Assembly (NCBI GenBank): GCA_014763615.1
Contig: JACXVB010000013.1
Location: 21,275 to 85,274, forward strand
Length of the DNA stretch: 64,000 nucleotides
Source of the DNA: Sphingobacteriales bacterium
Lineage (GTDB): Bacteria > Bacteroidota > Bacteroidia > Sphingobacteriales > Sphingobacteriaceae
Direction: 5' to 3'
Every line of letters starts with the position of its first letter. Position 1 is the stretch's first letter. Below, in pieces: positions 8,244 through 17,294 of this stretch. The translations under genes were made by a program, and so were the position numbers. Under the pieces are notes generated by a model that saw only the letters and a list, made by a program, of their open reading frames with translations, ran no database searches and had not been told where the DNA came from.

Positions 8244-8814
8244 TCAGCAAACCAGCTCTAAAAGTTAATCCATGCGGATTAATGTCTAAATTATTGAATG
8301 AGTTGTGAAAACCTTTAAAGCCAATGCTTAGAAGAGGTTCAATATATTTATTAAGCTTGTAGGAAAACCCAAAATCACCTTGAAGATAAATTCCTCCTTC
8401 TTTAATCTTTTCTCTTGAAGAAGGAGAGCCAATGAGCTCTCTTTCATAAGTCACAAAGCTGTAACCCACATCGGCAATTACAAAAGGAGAAAGTCTTTTT
8501 TGATTAAAGTGGTACCTGTAATCTATAAAAACTGGAATAAAATTGAGATGGTAAAGATAATAGCCATTATCCCCATGAAAAGGCGCACAAGCATATTCTA
8601 TACCCAAACCCAAAGACTTCTTTGCAGTTATATTCTTTGAAAATATCACGTTAAAGCCTTTAAATTTTGTGGAATGAGTGCTTTTTAATATTTGATACTC
8701 TGCAATAATATGATAGTGTTTAGATTTTGTGGAGTTTTCATTTTGAGTTAAAGATTGGGCACTAGCATAACTAAAAACGGAAATATAAAGGGTAAATAAG
8801 ATGAATTTTCTCAT
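8233..8814 (-). CDS. Putative outer-membrane beta-barrel protein
   Basis: 193 residues with a signal peptide (MRKFILFTLYISVFSYASAQ, cleavage before or at the Gln). The mature part alternates polar and hydrophobic residues, with a YHFNQKRLSPFVIADVGYSF block and a final LTFRAGLLINL strand ending in a hydrophobic residue, as in small eight-stranded barrels. Function unknown. It shares 11 bases tail to tail with the ferritin-like gene and follows the LtaS-like gene by one base, so it is probably transcribed with that gene. Confidence 0.65.
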   Translation of the reverse strand: MRKFILFTLYISVFSYASAQSLTQNENSTKSKHYHIIAEYQILKSTHSTKFKGFNVIFSKNITAKKSLGLGIEYACAPFHGDNGYYLYHLNFIPVFIDYRYHFNQKRLSPFVIADVGYSFVTYERELIGSPSSREKIKEGGIYLQGDFGFSYKLNKYIEPLLSIGFKGFHNSFNNLDINPHGLTFRAGLLINL

Positions 8815-8815
8815 T

Positions 8816-10693
8816 TTATAGTTTTAAATAATCTTGATAAACGCTTTGCATTAATGCTTTTGCATTTTGCAAAGCGCTTGATTTTTCTTTACCCTTGAGG
8901 TTTTTTGGCATTTGATAAAGAATATAATTCCCAACAGGATCATAACTAATGGCTTTTTGAGCGTCAATAAACCCGAAACCATTATCCCAAGCATAAAAAG
9001 CAAAGCCTTTTACTGTTGGATTGAGTAGGTTTTTACTGTAATGAAAAGTAGTATCAGAGAGTTGCATTTGATTTAATAAAGTACTTGCAATATCCACTTG
9101 ACAACCAATCTTATCATTACTTTTTCCACGATATTCCTCTTTTAAAGCGCCTCCTAAAAACAGTAAAGGAATATGATAGCGTTCAGGATCTTCGATATCA
9201 TGTTTTTCTAAAGGTTCTCGATGTCCATGATCTGCCACGATGATGAACAAAGTATTTTTATACCAAACTTGTTGTTTAGCATTTTCAAAATATTGATAAA
9301 GAGCCTGATCGCTAAAATAACTTGTACTTCTAAATTTATTTGCAGTATTGTTATTTCCAAATATATAAGGCGTTTGTAAATCAAAAGGCTCATGGTTACT
9401 TAAAGTCATGACGGAATGAAAAAAAGGCTGTTTCTGTGTATTTAAAGTTGCCATACTTTGTTCAAAAGTCAAATCATCTGGATAACCCCAAGCAGATTTT
9501 TCGCCATTAATGGAAAAGTCGCTGCCATCAATAATTTTATGGGTATGATGACTAATCAAGTATGCTCTGAAATTAGAAAAATCTAAATTTCCGCCATAAA
9601 CAAAAGAACTATGATAACCTTGCTTATTGAATTCTTGCATTAAACTAGGGAGCTTAAATTGCTTTTCATCTTCTTTAATTACACTTTTAATAGCTTGTGA
9701 TGGGAAGCCGCTCAATACAGCTACAATTCCTTTGTCTGTACGGTCTGATGCTGAATAGATGTGTTTAAATAAATAGCCTTCTTTAATTAGCTGGCTAAAT
9801 TTTGGAGTAACGCCTGTCTCACCACCTAATTCTTTCACTAAATCTGCGGTAAAACTTTCCATCATAATGATCACCACATTAGGCCTTTTAGTTTTGAGGA
9901 TAGAAAGGTTTTTAGCATCTGCGGAAGCATAAAAAAGAGAATCTTTGATTTCTTTTACTCTTTCTTGAGGAAAATACTGATACAAACTTTTATCATTTTT
10001 TTTATCCTCTAATATGCTTGATATCAAAAACCAATCGGTATTGATTGCTACTAAATTAAATTCATGCTTTTTACTGAAATAAACTTTGCTGGTATTCATT
10101 GGGGCAACTCCCCAACCACCTCTAATCGCCAAAAAAGTAAATCCTAAAATTAAAATTGATGAACTCAGTTTTGAAAATATAGATTGTTTATAATCTATAT
10201 TTTCTGATGTTTTGTTTAATATTTTACGATAGGTAAAAATCCCAATTAAAATCAATAAACCAATACAAGTAAAACTAGCCAAAACAGGAGAAGAGGCACT
10301 AGAAGCAATCGCATCTGATGTACTATTTAAAAAGAATTCAATAGCTCTATTATTCAATTTTGTTCCCCACTCTCTGTAAATATTAATATCTACCAAAGTA
10401 AAAAGTGCAGTGAATGAAATTAAGGTGTAGGTATAAATGGATAGAAACCTATTCGGGAATTTTAACTTAGGGAAAAGCCAAATGCTGATGTAAATCAAAA
10501 AAGGAATTGCACTGATATATCCCGCCATTGAGGCATCCATGTGCAAGCCGTAAAGAAAGGTTTTTAAGGTTTCGTCAAAAGAAGAATCAAAAAAGGAGGG
10601 GGCGTACCAAATTTCAAATAATAGTCTGTTGATGAAGAAAAAGAAGATCCAAAACAGAAAATATTTGATAAAAAAAGATAGACTTTTAAACAT
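8816..10693 (-). CDS. LTA synthase family sulfatase (membrane phosphoglycerol/phosphoethanolamine-type transferase)
   Basis: 625 residues: about five N-terminal membrane helices (residues 1-190) then a large periplasmic sulfatase-fold domain. PNVVIIMMESFTADL supplies the first metal-binding Glu, SASDRTDKGIVAVLSGF the nucleophile Thr (as in LtaS), and IIVADHGHREP the Asp/His metal ligands. In Gram-negatives such proteins move a phosphoglycerol or related head group onto membrane glycans or lipids at the outer face of the inner membrane; the acceptor cannot be predicted. The start ATG is followed by a strongly hydrophobic segment, as expected. Confidence 0.85.
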   Translation of the reverse strand: MFKSLSFFIKYFLFWIFFFFINRLLFEIWYAPSFFDSSFDETLKTFLYGLHMDASMAGYISAIPFLIYISIWLFPKLKFPNRFLSIYTYTLISFTALFTLVDINIYREWGTKLNNRAIEFFLNSTSDAIASSASSPVLASFTCIGLLILIGIFTYRKILNKTSENIDYKQSIFSKLSSSILILGFTFLAIRGGWGVAPMNTSKVYFSKKHEFNLVAINTDWFLISSILEDKKNDKSLYQYFPQERVKEIKDSLFYASADAKNLSILKTKRPNVVIIMMESFTADLVKELGGETGVTPKFSQLIKEGYLFKHIYSASDRTDKGIVAVLSGFPSQAIKSVIKEDEKQFKLPSLMQEFNKQGYHSSFVYGGNLDFSNFRAYLISHHTHKIIDGSDFSINGEKSAWGYPDDLTFEQSMATLNTQKQPFFHSVMTLSNHEPFDLQTPYIFGNNNTANKFRSTSYFSDQALYQYFENAKQQVWYKNTLFIIVADHGHREPLEKHDIEDPERYHIPLLFLGGALKEEYRGKSNDKIGCQVDIASTLLNQMQLSDTTFHYSKNLLNPTVKGFAFYAWDNGFGFIDAQKAISYDPVGNYILYQMPKNLKGKEKSSALQNAKALMQSVYQDYLKL

Positions 10694-10750
10694 GGCGCAA
10701 ATCTAAAAATTTGAAATCAGTTTAAAAGTCTATCCCAAAAAAGTGAAATT

Positions 10751-11434
10751 CTATTGACCGCCCATTTGAGCTATCAAATCTTCAAAAGTCATGGTTTCAT
10801 AACCATCAGGAACAGTCATCGTAATTTCGGCCACTGGATCTGTTGAAATAGATTTTAAAGTTAATTTAGTTTTAACCCCTCTTGCATTATTTTCAAACTG
10901 TACTGGAACACCTTTTAGACCTTTCAATGCCACTGAAACGCTATTTACTGGAACAGAAATATCATTTGTAGCCCAAACATCCATGCTATCACTAGAACCT
11001 TTATCGGTAAAAACATATTTGGTGCAGTTATAGCCAGAAATTTGCTTAGTTTCTGTGGTGGCTTTAATATCATAATCCTTATCTCCACCTTGCATTTCTC
11101 TCATTTTTTGAGATTGTTCACTATTCATTTTAACAGCAATTTTCTTGTTTTGCATCGGAACATCGGTTAAACTCAAGGTTTCCTTAGAAGAATCATTGTA
11201 AATAACTTGGGTGGAAAACATGCCCATATCCAATTTAAATTCGCTTAATTCACCTTTAAAAGCCACTTTATACTCTGTGGGGAGCATGGCTGCCATAGAT
11301 TGTTGATTTGGAGGCAAATCATATTCAACAGCATAGGTAATGGTGCCCTCTTTAATCGCTTTTTGTGCTTTAGCAGCTACAGTAGATCCTAAACAAATGA
11401 ATGCGATAAGACCTAGTTTTAAGTTTTTTAACAT
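10751..11434 (-). CDS. Secreted protein, DUF4412-like
   Basis: 227 residues with a signal peptide (LGLIAFICLGSTVAAKAQ). The mature region contains EGTITYAVEYDLP, a central KQISGYNCTKYVFT motif and a C-terminal VPDGYETMTFEDL. The GYxCxKY pattern with a preceding KTI/KQI is shared by a set of Bacteroidota exported proteins with a lipoprotein-carrier-like fold (DUF4412 and relatives). No catalytic residues are recognised. It stands alone between the LtaS-like and the enoyl-CoA hydratase genes, with 57- and 61-base gaps. The family name is tentative. Confidence 0.55.
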   Translation of the reverse strand: MLKNLKLGLIAFICLGSTVAAKAQKAIKEGTITYAVEYDLPPNQQSMAAMLPTEYKVAFKGELSEFKLDMGMFSTQVIYNDSSKETLSLTDVPMQNKKIAVKMNSEQSQKMREMQGGDKDYDIKATTETKQISGYNCTKYVFTDKGSSDSMDVWATNDISVPVNSVSVALKGLKGVPVQFENNARGVKTKLTLKSISTDPVAEITMTVPDGYETMTFEDLIAQMGGQ

Positions 11435-11495
11435 TTTTTTCTTTTTAGTTTGATATTTAGATAGTTTTTAAGCTCAAAAGTTACAGTAAAAATAG

Positions 11496-12266
11496 CTACC
11501 ATTCAATTTTATTCTTATTTAAAAAAGCTGAAATACCATTTTTACAATCTTCTGTAGATCGGGCATGCGCATTCATTTCTGAGGCAAAGTCTAAGGCATC
11601 AGTTAAAGTTAAATCTTGCACATTATTAAGCAATTGCTTGGTTAAAGCGATAGATTGTGCCGAAGTGCCTTTACAAAGTTTGGCGGCGAAAGCATTTACT
11701 TCAGCCTCAATTTTATCAGCTGTTGATAAATAATTGATTAAACCGATATTTATGGCTTTTTCAGCACTGATTAAATCTCCACTAAAAAGTAACTCTTTGG
11801 CTTTGCCTTCTCCAATCCTTCTAATTAAAAAAATAGCTACTATAGCAGGAATAAAGCCGATTTTAACTTCAGTATATCCAAATTTGGCTTCGGGTACAGC
11901 AAAAATAAAATCACAAACAGAAGCTAAACCACAGCCACCAGCAATAGCATGTCCTTCTACTTGGGCAATCACAATTTTAGGTTGCTGGTAAATTTGATGG
12001 AAAAGTGTTTTTAATAAATCTGAATCTTTTAAGTTCTCTTCAAAAGAGTTAGACTGCAATTTTTTCAAATAATCTAAATCTGCGCCAGCACTAAAAACCT
12101 CACCTGCTGCTTTTAGCACAATTACTTTAACTTTTTCATCATGTTCTGCTTGCTCAAATGCTGCGATTAATTCTTTTACCAAATCAGAATTAAAAGCATT
12201 CCTTTTTTCGGCTCTGTTTAAAGTAATTTTTGCAATTCTATTCTCTACCTGATAATCTACTAACAT
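11496..12266 (-). CDS. Enoyl-CoA hydratase/isomerase family protein
   Basis: 256 residues, crotonase length. NRAEKRNAFNSDL, SAGADLDYLK (oxyanion hole and CoA site) and QVEGHAIAGGCGLASVCDF are conserved crotonase blocks. The catalytic Glu positions are occupied by Ala112-region and Glu134-like residues in YTEVKIGFIPAIVA, suggesting hydratase chemistry as in methylglutaconyl-CoA hydratases, but substrate choice in this family cannot be read reliably. It lies 11 bases downstream of comEC on the same strand and is probably in the same transcript, with no obvious functional link. Confidence 0.85.
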   Translation of the reverse strand: MLVDYQVENRIAKITLNRAEKRNAFNSDLVKELIAAFEQAEHDEKVKVIVLKAAGEVFSAGADLDYLKKLQSNSFEENLKDSDLLKTLFHQIYQQPKIVIAQVEGHAIAGGCGLASVCDFIFAVPEAKFGYTEVKIGFIPAIVAIFLIRRIGEGKAKELLFSGDLISAEKAINIGLINYLSTADKIEAEVNAFAAKLCKGTSAQSIALTKQLLNNVQDLTLTDALDFASEMNAHARSTEDCKNGISAFLNKNKIEW

Positions 12267-12277
12267 AGACGCTATAT

Positions 12278-14347
12278 TTATGGAGTTTTAATTTCTATCG
12301 CAAAATTTCTTTTTAAAGTGTATGCAGACAGATTTTGTTTTGTCAATTGCTCTTTAAAATTATTAGTTACAAAATCTCTATTTTTTCCATCAATAAAAAG
12401 CATTTTATAGGTGTTCTGTTTTAAAATAGGCTTTAAATCGTAAACCTCGTCGCCACTTAATAATAGCCAATCTAATTTATGTTTAGATAAGTTTTTATTG
12501 GATTGATGAATGATTTTTAATTGATGACCATCAAAAGTATATAATTTTTCGCTCTTTGTAAGATGAGGATTTTCGAGTTGAATATGCTGAATTTGGCAAC
12601 TATCTAAATAGGGCTTGATAGAAAATTGAAAGGTATATTCATCAGGTTGAAGATCAGTAATTAGCAAAGCATTTCTTCCTTCTATTAAAGCTATTGCCGT
12701 ATTTTTCCTCAAACTAAAAAAAGTAATTTGCTTTTGTTTCATGTGTACGTAAGCTTGTAAACTCTTCATCATCACTAAAATAAAAATCAAACTGAAACTA
12801 TATTTTAGATAGCGTTTTTGTTTAAGTGATTGAAGGATAAAGAACAACAAAAGATAAAAAAGTACGATTTCAAAAAAACTAAACCATATCTGGGTGATGT
12901 TTGCATAGTGAATTTGCTCTATTTGGAAGAGCCCAGCATTGGTAAATTCAATCAATTCATTGAGTAGCCATCCAATAGATTTCATCCAAAAAACAGAAAA
13001 ACTACCCGCTAAAAAAGCAATTCCAGTGTACATGATGAGTACCGCCGGAAGCGCAATGAAGAGATTGCTGATAATGAAATACAACGGAAATTGATGGAAA
13101 TAATACAGACTAATAGGCGCAGTGGCTAACTGAGCAGCTACTGAAACAGAAATGCAAGACCAACAAATGCTAATGAATTTATTTTGAGGACGGTACATAT
13201 CATAAATTTTAGGTTGCAGATAAATGAGTCCACTAACAGCGATAAAAGATAACTGAAAACCGACATTAGTAATGGCAAATGGATTTTCAATAAGAATGAT
13301 AAAAGCTGCAATAGCAATGATATTGAAGATATTGACTTTTTTACCAAAAGCTTTCGCAAGTAAGATAAAAGTGAGCATAATTGCCGCTCTTTCTACAGAT
13401 GGAGCCAAACCAGTAATAAATGAATAAAACCACACTAAAGCAATCATCATGAAGGCTTTAATCATTTTAGCTTTCCGATTTTTATCCAGAAAACGGAGCA
13501 AAAAATCTAATAATAAGACTACAATAGCTACATGCATTCCAGAAACAGAAAGTACGTGCATGGTTCCTGTTTTTGAGTAGGCATCTAAAATATCTCTACT
13601 CAAGTTAGCTCGGTAACCCAAGATGAGTGTTGCAGCTACTGCTTGGGCATCAGCATCCGGGAGATATTTTCTAAATTTTTCTACCTGTAGCTTTCTGAAA
13701 TTTAATGCCGCTTCTTTTAAAAAATTCCCTTGATGTTCAGCTAGTTTAACGGTTTGCTTTTTATGGATGAAACTTTGATGCTCAACCTGTTGAAAAGAGA
13801 GATAACGTTTATAATTGAACTCGGCCGGATTATATGGTGGCTCTGTTTCATTGTATTTTGATTTGATTAAAAGTTTATCACCATAATTGATATTTAGAGC
13901 TTTAGTAGTATCAAAACGCATGGCTAAAAGCAATTTTCCTATGCTTTTTTTAATCTGTTGATGATCAATATTATATTTTACTTCCACATTAAATCGGGCA
14001 ATATCACCTTTAATTTGCGGCTCTTCGCTTACAATGACCACCAATTCATCACTCGAAAATTTAGAAAAATGTTCTGGATTAAAAATCTCTTTGTGCTGGC
14101 CACATAAAACAATGCCAGAAAGCAGCATTTCTGTATAAATTAAAATTCCGATAAGATAGGAATGGAGATAGATTTTGCTTTTTCTGAAAGATAAACTCAA
14201 AATCATCATCAACATAAAAAGGATTAACCAACTTATTTCTAATAACAAAGAAGGAGGTAAATTGAAAACTACCGCTAAGCTAATGCCGCTAATAAAAAAT
14301 AAGAGCAGGCGTAAAAATGGAATCTCTGTTTTAAAATAAGCAATCAT
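12278..14347 (-). CDS. comEC: ComEC/Rec2-type DNA channel protein without a catalytic beta-lactamase domain
   Basis: 689 residues. Residues 1-60 hold two or three membrane helices, followed by a soluble OB-like stretch (DUF4131-type, about 85-200). The competence domain starts near 225: ATLILGYRANLSRDILDAY, SGTMHVLSVSGMHV and a chain of about eight membrane helices including GLAPSVERAAIMLT, the ComEC signature. In other ComEC proteins a metallo-beta-lactamase-like domain with HxHxDH follows; here the last 150 residues have no such motif. It should carry single-stranded DNA across the inner membrane. Its ATG overlaps the stop of the helix-hairpin-helix barrel gene (TAATG), so the two are coupled. 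Confidence 0.88.
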   Translation of the reverse strand: MIAYFKTEIPFLRLLLFFISGISLAVVFNLPPSLLLEISWLILFMLMMILSLSFRKSKIYLHSYLIGILIYTEMLLSGIVLCGQHKEIFNPEHFSKFSSDELVVIVSEEPQIKGDIARFNVEVKYNIDHQQIKKSIGKLLLAMRFDTTKALNINYGDKLLIKSKYNETEPPYNPAEFNYKRYLSFQQVEHQSFIHKKQTVKLAEHQGNFLKEAALNFRKLQVEKFRKYLPDADAQAVAATLILGYRANLSRDILDAYSKTGTMHVLSVSGMHVAIVVLLLDFLLRFLDKNRKAKMIKAFMMIALVWFYSFITGLAPSVERAAIMLTFILLAKAFGKKVNIFNIIAIAAFIILIENPFAITNVGFQLSFIAVSGLIYLQPKIYDMYRPQNKFISICWSCISVSVAAQLATAPISLYYFHQFPLYFIISNLFIALPAVLIMYTGIAFLAGSFSVFWMKSIGWLLNELIEFTNAGLFQIEQIHYANITQIWFSFFEIVLFYLLLFFILQSLKQKRYLKYSFSLIFILVMMKSLQAYVHMKQKQITFFSLRKNTAIALIEGRNALLITDLQPDEYTFQFSIKPYLDSCQIQHIQLENPHLTKSEKLYTFDGHQLKIIHQSNKNLSKHKLDWLLLSGDEVYDLKPILKQNTYKMLFIDGKNRDFVTNNFKEQLTKQNLSAYTLKRNFAIEIKTP

Positions 14348-16407
14348 TAAAATTGAAATCTTACTTGTGCTTTTAGCTCAGAGCGATGATTTCCTTGTAT
14401 CAAATCTAAGCCAGAACCCACACTGGTTTGATCATTATATTGCGTATAACTGTATTTCAACCAAAAATCTACTCCTCTTTTTAAATTATACCTAGCATTG
14501 AGGTAAAAACGCACACCTTTGTTTTGGAAAGCCGGAATAGAAAATCCATATAAAACATCATTTTCATAGGCATAAATCCGAGTATCAAAACCATCGGTTT
14601 GAAATAGAGCAAATCTCATATTACCTGATAAACGAGCGCTTAAAGGATGATAATTAACGTCCTGATAAGCCAAAAAACCATATCTTATCTTGGCATCTTC
14701 TTCATGATATTGCACCATTTCTACCCGGTTTCTCAAAGAGAAGGCTTTATTGATTTGATAAGCCATCTCCGCCCGATAATTAGATTTTTTCACAAAGCCT
14801 AAAACATCAGTTACAGTATTTCTATCGGCATTTTGTTGTTTATTTTGAAACTGATATCTAAAAGTTAATCTGGTGGTTTTGCTAGGTAAATAACTCAGTT
14901 GACTAAACACATCATAACCATTAGAAGGTGCATCCACTCTAAATTTTAGCCAAGGGAACTTGAATACATCAGCATAAAAGTTAATCTCTAATTTTCTATC
15001 GGGCTTTATTTGTAATCCACTATAAAAACCCTTTTCATTTACGGCATTACTGCCTTCACTTATTCCTTGATTATAAAACGAGAAATAATCTTTTTGATAG
15101 TTTCGATAAAACAAAACCAAAGAAACCGTAGGGGATAAGCTGCTCATTAAGCCATTTACATAAGCTAATCCACTATTCAAACTATGACCAATTTCCCCAA
15201 AAAAGTAAGTGTTTCTGTAGGTATAACTGTAGTTGAAACCCACATTATTGAGTTGATTTCCAGAAAAATCAAACTGATTATAGAGTGAGTTTCCAGGAGC
15301 AAAGTTTTGACTGTAATGCGAATGATAAGCCGTTAAACCTAAAGATAATTTCCCCTCATTAAACTGTAAATTACCGCCGTAAACAGTTTGTGCTATCCTG
15401 CCTTTATTATTGAGCTCATTAGCCGTACGATGCAAGCCGGTTTGTTGCAAAGCAGAAATATCTTCTGCATTAGTTAAAGGATTTAAATCAATTCCTGCAT
15501 CTAAACGGATGGAAGAAATAAAAGGCGTAAAATCAAATCGGCCAAAATTTATTTGAGTGGCCAATCCTCTAAAAAAAGAAAACTCGTTTACCGAAGTATA
15601 AGGCCTCAAACCTAAATCTTGCTTGGCAACACTAAAAATATCTGCACCTTTTCCAAAGCTCAAACCGCTCCACAAGGTTAATCCTTGTCCAAATTGTAAG
15701 GCGAAATCGCCGACTACAATTTTTTTAAATCGTCTTAAATCCTTGATATATAAACTTGAGGAGACAAAATCAGGTCCAGATTGTCTATCGCTATTATTCC
15801 ATATTTTTTCACCTGGGTCTTTCTCCAAGTTCAAAGAAAACTGAATGTTATTGCTAAAAGAAAACCGGTAACGAGTGTATAGCCTTTCAGGAGTTCCTAA
15901 ATAGCGAGATTTGCTAGACGTATCAGGAATGGTGTAGCTGTATGGTGTTTCTAAATAACGATTATAACGTAGCATTAAATCATTTCTTCCATCTTTAAAT
16001 AGCTTTTTAAAGGAGAAATTCTCAAAACCTGATGGCGTATTGATATCTGCAAAATAAAGCAAACGTTGAATGGTTTCTAAATCAAAACCATCGATACTTT
16101 GCAGTTCTAAAACATGAATTAATTTTCCGTTAACAGCGATATGATCTAGTAACGCATTGATTTGTAAAGGGTTTAAAAAGTACAATTCTTGCAATTGCTC
16201 TCGCGAAGTTTTATTTAGGTTGATTTTATTTTTTCGATAGTTATTTAACCGATCTATCAATTCGGAATAATCAAAATCTTCACTTTGGTTGGCAGCGAGG
16301 GTCTCGATGATGTTTTCTATAACAGGGTCGCTACTTTGCTGGCCGAAGGAGTAAGCAGCAAAGCAACTCCATAAAATCATCATGGTTACTCCCTTTTTAA
16401 AACACAT
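14347..16407 (-). CDS. Outer-membrane beta-barrel protein with N-terminal ComEA-like helix-hairpin-helix
   Basis: 686 residues. A short hydrophobic start (MMILWSCFAAYSFGQQ) is a signal peptide. Residues about 62-118 (INLNKTSREQLQELYFL, then VLELQSIDGFDLETIQRLL) form a helix-hairpin-helix pair of the ComEA DNA-binding kind. From residue 140 on the chain is rich in alternating aromatic strands (RYRFSFSNNIQFSLNLEKDPG, FGQGLTLWSGLSFGKG) and ends in a strand finishing with Phe (LKAQVRFQF), as in 16- to 22-strand barrels. So a DNA-binding module is tethered to an outer-membrane barrel. Start overlaps the previous gene by 11 bases; the inner Met9 start would avoid overlap. Role inferred, see findings. 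Confidence 0.8.
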   Translation of the reverse strand: MCFKKGVTMMILWSCFAAYSFGQQSSDPVIENIIETLAANQSEDFDYSELIDRLNNYRKNKINLNKTSREQLQELYFLNPLQINALLDHIAVNGKLIHVLELQSIDGFDLETIQRLLYFADINTPSGFENFSFKKLFKDGRNDLMLRYNRYLETPYSYTIPDTSSKSRYLGTPERLYTRYRFSFSNNIQFSLNLEKDPGEKIWNNSDRQSGPDFVSSSLYIKDLRRFKKIVVGDFALQFGQGLTLWSGLSFGKGADIFSVAKQDLGLRPYTSVNEFSFFRGLATQINFGRFDFTPFISSIRLDAGIDLNPLTNAEDISALQQTGLHRTANELNNKGRIAQTVYGGNLQFNEGKLSLGLTAYHSHYSQNFAPGNSLYNQFDFSGNQLNNVGFNYSYTYRNTYFFGEIGHSLNSGLAYVNGLMSSLSPTVSLVLFYRNYQKDYFSFYNQGISEGSNAVNEKGFYSGLQIKPDRKLEINFYADVFKFPWLKFRVDAPSNGYDVFSQLSYLPSKTTRLTFRYQFQNKQQNADRNTVTDVLGFVKKSNYRAEMAYQINKAFSLRNRVEMVQYHEEDAKIRYGFLAYQDVNYHPLSARLSGNMRFALFQTDGFDTRIYAYENDVLYGFSIPAFQNKGVRFYLNARYNLKRGVDFWLKYSYTQYNDQTSVGSGLDLIQGNHRSELKAQVRFQF

Positions 16408-17197
16408 ATCCTAATGAAATTTGAGGAGAATAGCCCAAAGTAGGATGAGAGCTTAGGGCAAAATCGAGTTTTACTTGCTGATAATTTAGGCCAAACCCAA
16501 AATATTGCTTAAAAGGATTCATGTTTAAGCCTCCCCGTAAAGCCAAAAAATCAGCAATTTGATATTCTAATCCACTTTTAAAGTCAACCTCTTTATCTAA
16601 AATCTTTTCAATCTCAGTACAAATAATCAACTGTTTAGAAAGCCAATAACTCATCCCAAACTGAATATGAGCCGGAATCACCTCTTCAGTCAGGTTGCCA
16701 AATTCACTTTGATTAGGATTAGCGATATGCGAAGCCAATACGACAGATTTATTGAGTTGATACTGCACACCAGCCTCAAAAGAGAAGCTTTTAGCATTAC
16801 CATATTGATTAATTCTTAGTTGATGATAATTAAGTGCTAGTGCTAAATGGAGTTTAGGCCCTAATTTTCTAGCTAAACTCAAACTGCTTTTACTTTCTGA
16901 GTAAGATTCTACGCCATAAGAAATAAATGAAGTTGCTAGTACATAATTTTTAATTGGAATTGCAAACACTGCCGATTTGGTGCTTAATTCTTGCAAACCA
17001 AATCGGTTTTCATAGGCTGCTGCAATTTCTGGATGTGCTAAGGCTGCTAAACCTGCTTGATTAGCTGTTGCCGACCATACATCTTCCATGGCTACAGACG
17101 CATTTCCTAAGGCTGTTAAACGAGATCCGCTGTTTAGCTGTGCTAAAACGTTTTGATAAACTATAAAAAAGAAGATGAAGGTAGATAATTTCTTCAT
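16397..17197 (-). CDS. PorV/PorQ-like outer-membrane barrel protein
   Basis: 266 residues from ATG 17197; a TTG two codons earlier is less likely. Signal peptide MKKLSTFIFFFIVYQNVLAQ, then LNSGSRLTALGNASVAMEDV and WSATANQAGLA, the N-terminal pattern of the PorV/PorQ/FadL-like family in Bacteroidota (residues GARxxALGxAxxA...NPA). The remainder has alternating strands and ends LGYSPQISLGYVF. PorV-type proteins act in or beside type IX secretion, but many paralogues have no known role. It is the first gene of a unit with the helix-hairpin-helix barrel and comEC, so a scaffold or channel function in that system is possible. Confidence 0.72.
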   Translation of the reverse strand: MKKLSTFIFFFIVYQNVLAQLNSGSRLTALGNASVAMEDVWSATANQAGLAALAHPEIAAAYENRFGLQELSTKSAVFAIPIKNYVLATSFISYGVESYSESKSSLSLARKLGPKLHLALALNYHQLRINQYGNAKSFSFEAGVQYQLNKSVVLASHIANPNQSEFGNLTEEVIPAHIQFGMSYWLSKQLIICTEIEKILDKEVDFKSGLEYQIADFLALRGGLNMNPFKQYFGFGLNYQQVKLDFALSSHPTLGYSPQISLGYVF

Positions 17198-17294
17198 GTA
17201 CAAGATATTAACTCAATGAAAATAAGTAATCTTCTTTGAATTAAAAATACCTAGTAGAAAAATTATATACTTTTTCTTAAGAAAACCATGCTTT

